Positions 8,428-16,976 of a stretch of DNA of 64,000 nt are shown piece by piece. A program made the translations under genes and the position numbers. Positions within the stretch are counted from its first letter, which is position 1. Each line of letters starts with the position of its first letter. The notes under the pieces are model-generated. The model saw only the letters and a list, made by a program, of their open reading frames with translations, made no database searches and was not told where the DNA came from. Origin of the DNA: Endozoicomonas sp965232255 (GTDB lineage Bacteria; Pseudomonadota; Gammaproteobacteria; Pseudomonadales; Endozoicomonadaceae); assembly GCA_965232255.1 (NCBI GenBank), contig OZ246962.1:434001-498000 (forward strand). The letters run 5' to 3'.

Positions 8428-10350
8428 ATGTCCATATTTGCTCAATACCAGCAAAGATACGAGTCAACCCAGCAAGAAGAGATGAGCCTCATGGAGTACT
8501 TGCAGCTGTGCAAGAAAGATCCGGGGGCTTACGCCAACGCCGCTGAGCGGATGCTGGAAGCCATTGGTGAACCCAAGGTTATTGACACCTCCCGCGATCC
8601 GCGCATGAGCCGGATTTTCTCCAACAAACTGATCAAACGATACCCGGCGTTCGAAGAGTTCTTTGGCATGGAAGAAGCCATCGAGCAGATCGTCTCCTAT
8701 TTCAAACACGCCGCCCAAGGCCTCGAAGAGAAGAAACAGATTCTCTATTTGCTCGGTCCCGTCGGGGGTGGTAAGTCATCGCTGGCCGAGAAACTGAAGC
8801 AGTTGATGGAAAAAGTGCCATTCTACGCCATCAAAGGCTCACCCGTGTTTGAGTCCCCTCTTGGCCTGTTCAACCCCGAAGAAGACGCCGACATTCTCAA
8901 AGAAGAGTACGGCATTCCTGGCCGCTGCCTGAAGTACATTATGTCGCCCTGGGCAGTTAAACGACTGAACGAGTACGGTGGCGATATCTCCCAGTTTCGT
9001 GTAGTGAAACTCTACCCAAGTCGTCTGAACCAAGTAGCCATCGCCAAAACCGAACCAGGCGACGAGAACAACCAGGATATCTCCAGCTTGGTGGGTAAAG
9101 TGGATATCCGCCAGCTCGAAGAGTACTCCCAGGATGATCCGGATGCCTACAGTTTCTCCGGTGCCTTGTGCCGCGCCAACCAGGGCATCATGGAATTTGT
9201 CGAAATGTTCAAGGCTCCCATCAAGGTGCTTCACCCACTGCTGACCGCCACCCAGGAAGGCAATTACAACAGTACCGAAGGTCTCGGTGCCATTCCTTAT
9301 GAAGGTATCTTGCTGGCTCACTCCAATGAGTCCGAGTGGCAGTCCTTCCGTAACAACAAAACCAATGAAGCCTTTATTGACCGGGTTAATATCGTCAAGG
9401 TGCCCTACTGCGTACGGGTCAGTGAAGAAATTCATATTTATGAGAAACTGCTTGAACACAGCTCCCTCAAGGACGCGCCATGTGCTCCGGACACGCTGAA
9501 AATGCTGGCCCAGTTCACCACGTTGTCGCGCATAAAAGATCCGGACAACTCCTCCATCTACTCCAAGATGAAGGTATACGACGGTGAGAACCTGAAAGAC
9601 ACCGACCCGAACGCCAAGCCTTTGCAAGAATACAAGGACATGGCGGGTGTGGATGAAGGCATGAATGGCCTGTCCACCCGTTTTGCCTTCAAGATTCTCT
9701 CCAAGGTATTTAACTTTGATCCTTCAGAAGTGGCTGCCAACCCGGTGCACCTGCTCTACGTTTTGGAGCAGCAGATCGAACAGCATCAGTTCCCCGAGGA
9801 GATACAGGATCGCTACCTGTCGTTTATCAAAGAGTATCTGACGCCCAAGTACATTGAGTTTTTGGGTAAGGAGATTCAGACCGCCTATCTCGAATCCTAC
9901 TCCGAATACGGTCAGAATATTTTTGACCGTTACATCACTTATGCCGACTTCTGGATTCAGGATCAGGAGTATCGCGACCCGGATACTGGCCATATCCTCG
10001 ACCGTTCAGCACTTAGCGAAGAGCTGGAAAAGATTGAGAAACCGGCCGGCATCGCCAATCCGAAAGACTTCCGCAACGAAGTGGTCAACTTTGTGCTGCG
10101 CGCCCGGGCCAACAACGATGGCAAGAACCCCAGCTGGTTGAGCTATGAGAAGATGCGTACGGTGATTGAGAAGAAGATGTTCTCCAATACCGAAGACCTG
10201 CTGCCGGTCATTTCCTTCAATGCCAAGGGTTCTCAGGAAGACCAGCGCAAGCACGCGGATTTCGTCTCCCGTATGGTAGCCCACGGTTATACCGAGAAAC
10301 AGGTTCGCCTGCTCTCTGAGTGGTATATCCGGGTGCGTAAGTCTCAATAA
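8428..10350 (+). CDS. prkA: PrkA-type serine protein kinase (YeaG)
   Basis: A 640-residue protein of the PrkA/YeaG family (E. coli YeaG 644). An AAA-like nucleotide-binding domain with Walker A LGPVGGGKSS (residues 109-118) is followed by the C-terminal PrkA domain. In enterobacteria the gene belongs to the nitrogen-starvation and stationary-phase stress response, and kinase activity is reported for family members. It is the first gene of a prkA-yeaH-spoVR cluster widespread in proteobacteria. Two GC-rich hairpins without T-tracts lie between it and the yeaH-like gene, suggesting RNA processing or differential stability rather than termination. Confidence 0.95.
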   Translation: MSIFAQYQQRYESTQQEEMSLMEYLQLCKKDPGAYANAAERMLEAIGEPKVIDTSRDPRMSRIFSNKLIKRYPAFEEFFGMEEAIEQIVSYFKHAAQGLEEKKQILYLLGPVGGGKSSLAEKLKQLMEKVPFYAIKGSPVFESPLGLFNPEEDADILKEEYGIPGRCLKYIMSPWAVKRLNEYGGDISQFRVVKLYPSRLNQVAIAKTEPGDENNQDISSLVGKVDIRQLEEYSQDDPDAYSFSGALCRANQGIMEFVEMFKAPIKVLHPLLTATQEGNYNSTEGLGAIPYEGILLAHSNESEWQSFRNNKTNEAFIDRVNIVKVPYCVRVSEEIHIYEKLLEHSSLKDAPCAPDTLKMLAQFTTLSRIKDPDNSSIYSKMKVYDGENLKDTDPNAKPLQEYKDMAGVDEGMNGLSTRFAFKILSKVFNFDPSEVAANPVHLLYVLEQQIEQHQFPEEIQDRYLSFIKEYLTPKYIEFLGKEIQTAYLESYSEYGQNIFDRYITYADFWIQDQEYRDPDTGHILDRSALSEELEKIEKPAGIANPKDFRNEVVNFVLRARANNDGKNPSWLSYEKMRTVIEKKMFSNTEDLLPVISFNAKGSQEDQRKHADFVSRMVAHGYTEKQVRLLSEWYIRVRKSQ

Positions 10351-10358
10351 CAACAAAG

Positions 10359-10379
10359 GCCGCCCGGACTCTGGGCGGC
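10359..10379 (+). promoter_or_regulatory. Intercistronic hairpin 1 (prkA-yeaH)
   Basis: GCCGCCC pairs perfectly with GGGCGGC around a 7-base loop, nine bases after the prkA stop. No T-tract follows, so full termination is unlikely. Confidence 0.65.
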
Positions 10380-10389
10380 TAACACTCTT

Positions 10390-10411
10390 TAGCCCTGTAT
10401 ATGCAGGGCTA
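10390..10411 (+). promoter_or_regulatory. Intercistronic hairpin 2 (prkA-yeaH)
   Basis: TAGCCCTG pairs perfectly with CAGGGCTA around a TATATG loop. It directly follows hairpin 1 and precedes the yeaH-like start by about 34 bases. No T-tract is present. Confidence 0.65.
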
Positions 10412-10444
10412 ATCACTATTTTGTGGACATCGGGGAAGCGTCTT

Positions 10445-11734
10445 ATGAGCATCATAATCGACCGACGCCTCAACGGAAAAAAGAAGAGCACTGTCAACCG
10501 ACAGCGCTTTTTGAGGCGTTACCGCGGCCTGGTCAAAGAGGCAGTGCAAGATGCTGTTGATCAACGCTCAATCACGGACGTTGAAAGCGGCAGTAACATC
10601 ACCATCCCGAAAAAAAATCTGAATGAGCCGGTATTTCACCACGGTAAGGGCGGCCATCACGGACACGTTCATCCGGGTAATAAAGAGTTTAACCAGGGTG
10701 ATCGCATCGCTCGCCCACCCGGTGGCGGTGGTCAGGGCACCGGTGCCGGCAAAGCCAGCGACGGTGGCGAAGGCGCCGATGAATTTGCTTTCCAGATCAA
10801 CCGCGATGAGTTTCTGGAGTACCTGTTTGACGATCTGGCCCTCCCCAATCTGATTAGAAAGGAGCTGAAAGACAGCACCGACTACAAGCTCAAACGGGCC
10901 GGATTCACCACCGCTGGCTCACCCGACCGTCTGAATGTGGTGCGCTCGCTGCGCGCTGCCCACGCCCGACGCATTGCGTTATCTGGTAAAGACCGCAAGG
11001 TAATTCGCACGCTCAAACGTGAGCTGCGCGAAATGGAAGTCGGCCCGGATGAAGCAGACCAACAGGAAATGCGTCGTCTGCGCGAAAAGATCAATATCCT
11101 CAATAAAAAACTTAAACGCCTGCCGTTTATTGATGACTTTGACTTGCGCTTTAACAACATGACAAAAGTGCCCCAGCCATCCAGCAAGGCAGTGATGTTC
11201 TGTGTGATGGACGTCTCTGGCTCCATGACTCGGGAGATCAAGGACATGGCCAAGCGCTTCTTTTTGTTGCTCTACCTGTTTTTAGAGCGCAACTATGAGG
11301 CAGTGGAAGTGGTCTTTATCCGCCACCACAGCGAAGCGCGCGAGTGTGACGAACACGACTTTTTCTACGCCAGGGAAACCGGCGGTACAGTGGTTTCTTC
11401 AGCCCTGCGCCTGACCGACGAAATCATCAGCAGCCGCTATTCCCCCAACGACTGGAACATTTACATCGCCCAGGCGTCGGATGGTGATAACTGGGAAGCC
11501 GACTCCAGCAAGTGCCATGACATTATCTTGCAAAAGCTGCTGCCAGTCTGCCAGTACTACTCCTATGTGGAGATCACCGACCGTCATCACCAGAATCTCT
11601 GGTACGAATACAAATCCATCGAGAAGGAGCATCCGGGCCACTTTGCCATGCAGCAAATTCGCAGCCACGCGGATATCTACCCAACCTTCCGTCGCTTATT
11701 CGAGAAAAAGGAGGCCAGTCATGCCGGAAGCTAA
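10445..11734 (+). CDS. yeaH: YeaH/YhbH family protein with von Willebrand A-like domain
   Basis: A 429-residue DUF444 protein (E. coli YeaH 427). The start is ATG 10445, giving MSIIIDRRLNGKKKS, which matches the family N-terminus; an in-frame ATG eight codons upstream is less likely. A charged, Gly/His-rich linker spans about residues 55-105, and the C-terminal half carries a VWA-like metal site, D-V-S-G-S, beginning at Asp256. It overlaps the spoVR-like gene by 14 bp, indicating translational coupling. The family always travels with prkA and usually spoVR; its biochemical function is not established. Confidence 0.93.
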   Translation: MSIIIDRRLNGKKKSTVNRQRFLRRYRGLVKEAVQDAVDQRSITDVESGSNITIPKKNLNEPVFHHGKGGHHGHVHPGNKEFNQGDRIARPPGGGGQGTGAGKASDGGEGADEFAFQINRDEFLEYLFDDLALPNLIRKELKDSTDYKLKRAGFTTAGSPDRLNVVRSLRAAHARRIALSGKDRKVIRTLKRELREMEVGPDEADQQEMRRLREKINILNKKLKRLPFIDDFDLRFNNMTKVPQPSSKAVMFCVMDVSGSMTREIKDMAKRFFLLLYLFLERNYEAVEVVFIRHHSEARECDEHDFFYARETGGTVVSSALRLTDEIISSRYSPNDWNIYIAQASDGDNWEADSSKCHDIILQKLLPVCQYYSYVEITDRHHQNLWYEYKSIEKEHPGHFAMQQIRSHADIYPTFRRLFEKKEASHAGS

Positions 11735-13262
11735 AAGCCCGGTGAAAAAACCCGGTAAAAAGCACAAGAATAAGCCACTGTCTACTGACTCGGAATGGAC
11801 CTTTGAACTGCTGGAAACCTACGACCGGGAACTGGCCCGGCTGGCCGACAAGTACCGTCTGGATACCTACCCCAACCAGATAGAAGTGATCAGCTCAGAA
11901 CAGATGCTGGATGCTTACTCTTCAGTAGGTATGCCGCTGATGTATAACCACTGGAGTTATGGCAAAACCTTTCTGAGCAATCAGCAAAACTATCAGCAGG
12001 GCCGAATGGGGCTGGCCTACGAGATTGTGATCAACTCCAATCCCTGCATCGCCTACCTGATGGAAGAGAACCCCATGCCTATGCAGGCGCTGGTCATTGC
12101 CCACGCCTGTTACGGTCATAACTCTTTTTTCAAGGGTAACTATCTGTTCCGGCAATGGACCGACGCCAGCGCTATTATCGACTACCTGCTCTTTGCCAAG
12201 GGCTATATTGCAAACTGTGAAGAGAAGCACGGCATCAGTGCCGTGGAGGAAGTACTCGATGCCTGTCACGCCCTGATGAACCAGGGGGTCAATCGTTATG
12301 TACGACCCACGCCGTTATCTGCCGAGCAGGAAAAAGCCCGTTCCCGGGAGCGCGAAGAGTATATTCAGCGCAATCTGAACGATCTCTGGCGCACCATTCC
12401 GGTCAAGGAGAGCGAAAAAGAGAAAAAAGAGAAGCGCTTTCCGGAAGACCCGGAAGAGAACCTGCTCTACTTCATCGAAAAAAACGCGCCCTTGCTGGAG
12501 ACCTGGCAGCGGGAGATCATTCGCATTGTGCGCAAGGTGGCCCAGTATTTCTACCCGCAGCGCCAGACCCAGGTGATGAACGAAGGCTGGGCAACGTTCT
12601 GGCACTACCACCTGATGCACGATATGTACGACGAAGGCCTTATTACTGAAGGCTTTATCATGGAGTTTCTCCATTCGCACTCCAGCGTCGTATTCCAGCC
12701 GGATTTTGACGACCCTCGTTACAGTGGCCTCAACCCCTACACCCTGGGCTTTAATATCTTCCGGGATATCCGCCGTATTTGCGAAAACCCCACCGATGAG
12801 GATCGTCAGTGGTTCCCGGAGCTGGCTGGCACCGACTGGCTGGATGCCGTGCACTTTGCCATGGAAAACTTCAAGGATGAGGGGTTTATTCTCCAGTACC
12901 TGTCGCCCAAGGTGATGCGGGATATGCACCTGTTCAGCATTGACGACAATGAAGCCAACGCTTACCTGGAGGTGGACGCCATTCACAATGACTCAGGCTA
13001 CCGGCAACTGCGGGAGAATCTGGCAGCCCAGTACAACCTGGGCAACCGCGAGCCCAACATCCAGGTTTACAACGTCAATGTCCGGGGCGATCGTTCGCTA
13101 ACTCTGCGTCACTACATGCACCGGGGCAGACCTTTGGAAGAAAGCAGCTCGAAAGAGATCATCAAGCATATCCACCGACTGTGGGGTTTTGATGTCAAAC
13201 TTGAATCGGTTGACGAGGAGAATGTTGTCCGGCAGACACATGCACTGGCCAAGGAGCAGTAA
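11721..13262 (+). CDS. SpoVR family protein (YcgB)
   Basis: A 513-residue protein of the SpoVR/YcgB family (E. coli YcgB 510). The start is ATG 11721, preceded by AAGGAGG and inside the 3' end of the yeaH-like gene. Family segments visible include YNHWSYGKTF, the His-rich region ahead of VMNEGWATFWHYH and the region YNPYTLGF-like (LNPYTLGFNIFRDI). First described for its effect on Bacillus spore cortex, the family is common in non-sporulating proteobacteria, where its role is unclear. Coupling to prkA and yeaH places it in the same stress operon. Confidence 0.93.
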   Translation: MPEAKSPVKKPGKKHKNKPLSTDSEWTFELLETYDRELARLADKYRLDTYPNQIEVISSEQMLDAYSSVGMPLMYNHWSYGKTFLSNQQNYQQGRMGLAYEIVINSNPCIAYLMEENPMPMQALVIAHACYGHNSFFKGNYLFRQWTDASAIIDYLLFAKGYIANCEEKHGISAVEEVLDACHALMNQGVNRYVRPTPLSAEQEKARSREREEYIQRNLNDLWRTIPVKESEKEKKEKRFPEDPEENLLYFIEKNAPLLETWQREIIRIVRKVAQYFYPQRQTQVMNEGWATFWHYHLMHDMYDEGLITEGFIMEFLHSHSSVVFQPDFDDPRYSGLNPYTLGFNIFRDIRRICENPTDEDRQWFPELAGTDWLDAVHFAMENFKDEGFILQYLSPKVMRDMHLFSIDDNEANAYLEVDAIHNDSGYRQLRENLAAQYNLGNREPNIQVYNVNVRGDRSLTLRHYMHRGRPLEESSSKEIIKHIHRLWGFDVKLESVDEENVVRQTHALAKEQ

Positions 13263-13564
13263 GGACGGAGGCACTCAGCCAACCTGACGACGACAGGCAG
13301 ATAACACTCTGACAGGACTATTCCAAATACAATTGATGATGTTATATTGTTAGTGTTCATAGTCTGTCGTCTAATAGTCAAGCCTGTCTGGGCCAGGCAG
13401 GAGAGGCAGAGAGTACAAGTGGCAAGGATGACACTTTTTATGAACCAACAGAAAAATTGCCAACGATTAAAACAACAAAAGGTTGCAATTTCCCAGCCGT
13501 TCCTTCGTGCCAGGGCGTGAAGGTTCCAAGCTGTATGGAAGCGACCAGGAAGGAAATGGAAGCT
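13263..13564. other. Leader region of the cold-shock-domain gene
   Basis: A 302-base gap between the spoVR-like stop and the cold-shock gene. It contains AT-rich tracts (around 13325-13355) that could serve a promoter. A long untranslated leader would suit a cold-shock mRNA, since such leaders are known to fold as thermosensors, but I cannot show that here. Confidence 0.4.
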
Positions 13565-13834
13565 ATGCTGGTAGGTACAGTCAAGTGGTTTAACAACCCA
13601 AAAGGTTACGGATTTATCGAAGCGACGGACACAACCGACAATCAGGATGTCCTCATTCACTACTCGGTTATAGAAATGGATGGCTTCAAAACCCTCAAGG
13701 CTGGGCAAATAGTCAGTTTCGAACTGGGCCAAGGCCCCAAGGGCATGATCGCTACCCGAGTCCTGCCTGACGACGGCGCTGACGGCGAAAATTTACCCGG
13801 ATCAACTACTCGGGAAGAGTCATTTCCAGCCTGA
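13565..13834 (+). CDS. Cold-shock-domain protein, CspD-like
   Basis: An 89-residue nucleic-acid-binding protein with one cold-shock domain. RNP1 is K-G-Y-G-F-I at residues 13-18 and an RNP2-like segment V-L-I-H-Y-S-V-I follows. The domain ends near residue 70 and a short acidic, Ser/Thr-rich tail follows, as in CspD-type proteins. I choose ATG 13565 because it gives MLVGTVKWFNNPKGYGF, the normal family start; in-frame ATGs at 13535 and 13556 would add residues absent from the family. AGGAAGG lies about 11 bases upstream. The canonical V-F-V-H-F of RNP2 reads V-L-I-H-Y here, a mild divergence. A role in stationary-phase or cold adaptation is inferred from family. Confidence 0.88.
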   Translation: MLVGTVKWFNNPKGYGFIEATDTTDNQDVLIHYSVIEMDGFKTLKAGQIVSFELGQGPKGMIATRVLPDDGADGENLPGSTTREESFPA

Positions 13835-13967
13835 TGTCACTTCGGAACACTCTGATTACTTGTGTGAATGTGCCAATAGCGCAGCAAATTTCAGCTGATA
13901 ATATGCCACCCACATGAGTTGTCCACCGCAAGCCGATCGCTGCTTTGCCCGTTTCACTCATCCATGC

Positions 13968-13994
13968 ACTCTCTGCGGTTTGTCCGCAGAGAGT
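13968..13994. terminator. Perfect 11-bp hairpin after the cold-shock gene
   Basis: ACTCTCTGCGG pairs with CCGCAGAGAGT around a 5-base TTTGT loop. No T-tract follows, so it may be a terminator with poor U-tract or a 3' stabiliser. Confidence 0.5.
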
Positions 13995-14063
13995 ATCATG
14001 TTGACCGGAATCTGTTATTAATCGCTGGTCGACGCACAGTTACATTGCTAGGATCGTACCGTT

Positions 14064-14729
14064 TTGCCTGCTAATCACTTGTACTTATTGCTATTTGCCG
14101 CAGCAATTATCGTTGCAATAGTTTTTCTCTGGTTCCTTTGGCGCAGTTTTGGTTCGATCCAGGCCGAAACGAATACCCAGCTTTTTGAACAGGACAAGCG
14201 CGCTTTTTTTGGTCAGCTGGATCTCGCCGTACGCAGTCACCTGATGGTTTTGCCCTCATTGCCCGTTGGTGACGTGATCTATTGCAGCAGATGGGGTCGC
14301 GCGGGCGCCATTACCACCAGCAGCAAAGACTACCGCTTCGACTTTGTCCTGTACCATCGACGCAAAATGAAAGTGTGCTGCGCCATCAACCTGGTCCCCT
14401 ACAAAACCAATCCCAACGCAAAAGAGTTTTGGGTGCTGCGTCAATTGTGCGAAGCGATTGAACTGCCACTGCTGGAGTACGAGATGAAACCCTGGCGCGA
14501 TGTGGGTGAGCTACGCCGAGCAGTTTTTGCCGCCTGCAATATCGTTGAGCAAGGCTCACCAGAAGTTGAGATTCGGGCCGAAGAACCACAACCTGACCCA
14601 TTATGCCCCAAATGTCATAACTCAATGACGCTGAGAACACTGCAAAGAGGCGTGCAGGCGGGCCAGCGGTGGTGGGTATGCAACCACTACCCGCACTGCA
14701 ACGGAGGTCGGCCAGCAAAGTCTGTCTGA
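14064..14729 (+). CDS. Membrane-anchored DUF2726 protein with C-terminal zinc ribbon
   Basis: A 221-residue protein of unknown function. An N-terminal transmembrane helix (about residues 5-27) is followed by a DUF2726 domain (about 55-155), a fold related to restriction-endonuclease-like nucleases. The C-terminus is a topoisomerase-type zinc ribbon with Cys181, Cys184, Cys206 and Cys212. The only reasonable start is TTG 14064, with AGGA about 11 bases upstream. It converges on glgB with only 18 bp between stops. The combination suggests a membrane-tethered nucleic-acid-binding protein; nuclease activity is not shown and is only one possibility. Confidence 0.75.
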   Translation: MPANHLYLLLFAAAIIVAIVFLWFLWRSFGSIQAETNTQLFEQDKRAFFGQLDLAVRSHLMVLPSLPVGDVIYCSRWGRAGAITTSSKDYRFDFVLYHRRKMKVCCAINLVPYKTNPNAKEFWVLRQLCEAIELPLLEYEMKPWRDVGELRRAVFAACNIVEQGSPEVEIRAEEPQPDPLCPKCHNSMTLRTLQRGVQAGQRWWVCNHYPHCNGGRPAKSV

Positions 14730-14747
14730 ACCGACCGGACAGCAACA

Positions 14748-16976
14748 TCAAGCTCGTTTCAGAACCACTGTTGCCAAAGGTGGCAGCGTCAAACAGAGGC
14801 TATATGGCTGATCATGCATCGGCACAGGGAATGCTTCGATGGATGCATCACCATCGCAACAGTGAACGCCACTGCCGCCATAGATGACATCGTCACTGTT
14901 TAACAGTTCGGCATAGTGCCCCGCTTCTGCCACGCCAATATAATAGTCATGACGAACCACCGGCGTCAGGTTACAGACCACCTGGAGACTGTCTCCGGCA
15001 CCGTCATAGCGACGAAATACCAGCACACTTTGTTTGTCGTCGTTTATTACCGTCCAGGCAAACCCACCACCATCCAAATCTCTGGCTGATAGCGCCGGCT
15101 CCGAGCGGTGCAGATGGTTCAAACGCCTGACCAGTTTACACACCCCCGCATTCAAACTGCGGTCATTATCCAGCACTTCCCAGTCCAGCGCCTTATTGGG
15201 GTTCCATTCGTGGCAAGTCCCCAACTCAGTACCCATAAACAACAACTTTTTACCCGGATGCGCGTACATAAAGGCAAGGTAAGCACGCAGATTGGCAAAC
15301 TGCTGCCACTCATCGCCGGGCATGCGCGTTAGAATAGTCCCCTTACCGTGCACTACTTCATCGTGCGACAGCGGCAGAATAAAATTCTCACTCCAGGCGT
15401 AAACAGTACTGAAGGTCATTTCGCCGTGGTGGTGCTGTCGATAAACCGGGTCAAGTTTCATGTACTTCAGGGTGTCGTTCATCCAACCCATATTCCACTT
15501 GAAGTCAAAACCCAGACCACCTTCATCAACCGGCCTGGAAACGCCTGGCCAACTGGTTGACTCCTCAGCGATGGTGAGCACATCGGGGAAGTGAGCATGT
15601 ACCCGCTCGTTAAACCGTCGCAAAAAGGCTACCGCTTCCAAATTCTCGTTGCCGCCGTGGATATTGGCTTCCCACTCACCGTACTTGCGCGAGTAATCCA
15701 GGTAGAGCATGGAAGCTACCGCGTCCACACGTAGACCATCGATATGGTACTCTGCCAGCCAGTAAAGGGCGTTACTGAGCAAAAAGTCCTGCACCCATGG
15801 TTTACCAAAGTCGTATATGCACGTCTGCCAGTCCGGATGCCAACCTCGGCGCATATCGGGATGTTCATACAACGCTGAACCATCAAACCGGGCCAGGCCG
15901 TGGCCATCGTTGGGGAAATGGGCCGGTACCCAGTCAAGGATAACGCCGATATTTTCACGGTGGCACTGATCCACAAAATAGCGAAAATCATCCGGTGAAC
16001 CATAACGGCTGCTCGGGGCGAACAGACCCACTGACTGATAGCCCCAGGATTCAAATAACGGGTGTTCAGCAACCGGCAGCAATTCGATATGGGTAAAGCC
16101 CATTTCCTTGACGTAAGGCACCAACTCCCCAGCCAGCTCTCGAAAGTTGAACAACTCATTGTTCGCCTTGCGCTTCCACGAGCCGGCGTGCACTTCATAG
16201 ATGGTAAAAGGCTGCTCGCCTGTGACCTCTCGGCGCTGCTGCATCCACGCCTGATCCTGCCAGTCGTAGCACTTGTCTTCCTGTACGACAGAGGCCAGCC
16301 CTGGCCATTGCTGAATGTGTCGGGCAAACGGGTCAGTTTTATGCGGCAAAGTGTGCCCATGATAATCACGAATGGCGTACTTGTACTGCTCACCAGCACC
16401 AACGCCGGGCACGAACAGGCGCCAGATACCATCATCGGCACCGGCCATGGGATTCAGTCGCTCATCCCACCCATTAAAGCCACCAACAATGCTGACGGCG
16501 CGGGCATAAGGGGCGTACACCTTGAACAGTACCCCAGCGATGGCTGGAGTGCCTTTCGTTTTATAAGACAGTGGTTGGGCACCAAGGTGTCGATGCAGTG
16601 CTTCTGGCTCAATATCTGTCTGGGCCAGAATGTACTGACCAAAACAGTAAGGGTCGTAAATCAGAAAGTCATGACCATTAGCCCAATGCACTTTGAGTTG
16701 GTAGACAAAAGGCTTTTTTTTTCTCGGTAGATGCAATTCAAACATCCCGTCCCCGGTGCTTGTCATCACACCAAGGCTTTTATTATCCGCTGCAGCAAAA
16801 ACTTCAACCCAGACGGCATCCGGACGCCACACCCGAATAACCAACCCTTTGCCCCCTGGATGAGCATGCAGCCCGAGCAGACTAAAAGGAGCGGCACACT
16901 GGCCAGCAAGCAGGTCTGACACCAGAGGATCTACTACACGCAAAGTGGTGGCCGGTTTAGTAACTGCGATATTCAT
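14748..16976 (-). CDS. glgB: 1,4-alpha-glucan branching enzyme GlgB
   Basis: GlgB makes the alpha-1,6 branches of glycogen. The 742-residue protein (E. coli 728) has an N-terminal CBM48 region and a GH13 catalytic barrel. The catalytic nucleophile is Asp418 in GLRVDAV and the acid/base Glu471 in TIAEES, followed by LPLSHDEVVHGKG. Both residues are shifted by 13 relative to E. coli Asp405 and Glu458, consistent with a longer N-terminus. Its ATG overlaps the glgA stop by four bases (ATGA), so glgA and glgB are translationally coupled in the leftward glgC-glgA-glgB operon. Confidence 0.97.
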   Translation of the reverse strand: MNIAVTKPATTLRVVDPLVSDLLAGQCAAPFSLLGLHAHPGGKGLVIRVWRPDAVWVEVFAAADNKSLGVMTSTGDGMFELHLPRKKKPFVYQLKVHWANGHDFLIYDPYCFGQYILAQTDIEPEALHRHLGAQPLSYKTKGTPAIAGVLFKVYAPYARAVSIVGGFNGWDERLNPMAGADDGIWRLFVPGVGAGEQYKYAIRDYHGHTLPHKTDPFARHIQQWPGLASVVQEDKCYDWQDQAWMQQRREVTGEQPFTIYEVHAGSWKRKANNELFNFRELAGELVPYVKEMGFTHIELLPVAEHPLFESWGYQSVGLFAPSSRYGSPDDFRYFVDQCHRENIGVILDWVPAHFPNDGHGLARFDGSALYEHPDMRRGWHPDWQTCIYDFGKPWVQDFLLSNALYWLAEYHIDGLRVDAVASMLYLDYSRKYGEWEANIHGGNENLEAVAFLRRFNERVHAHFPDVLTIAEESTSWPGVSRPVDEGGLGFDFKWNMGWMNDTLKYMKLDPVYRQHHHGEMTFSTVYAWSENFILPLSHDEVVHGKGTILTRMPGDEWQQFANLRAYLAFMYAHPGKKLLFMGTELGTCHEWNPNKALDWEVLDNDRSLNAGVCKLVRRLNHLHRSEPALSARDLDGGGFAWTVINDDKQSVLVFRRYDGAGDSLQVVCNLTPVVRHDYYIGVAEAGHYAELLNSDDVIYGGSGVHCCDGDASIEAFPVPMHDQPYSLCLTLPPLATVVLKRA

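Noticed and set aside
8839..9627. Long antisense open frame (262 codons) inside prkA
   Set aside because: It is a shadow of the strongly conserved prkA frame. Similar shadows oppose spoVR (12315-12986), glgB (16062-16730), tyrS (29552-30502) and the yfcH-like gene (41747-42622).
13457..13564. N-terminal extension of the cold-shock protein
   Set aside because: The normal family start lies at 13565 and the added residues are not family-like.
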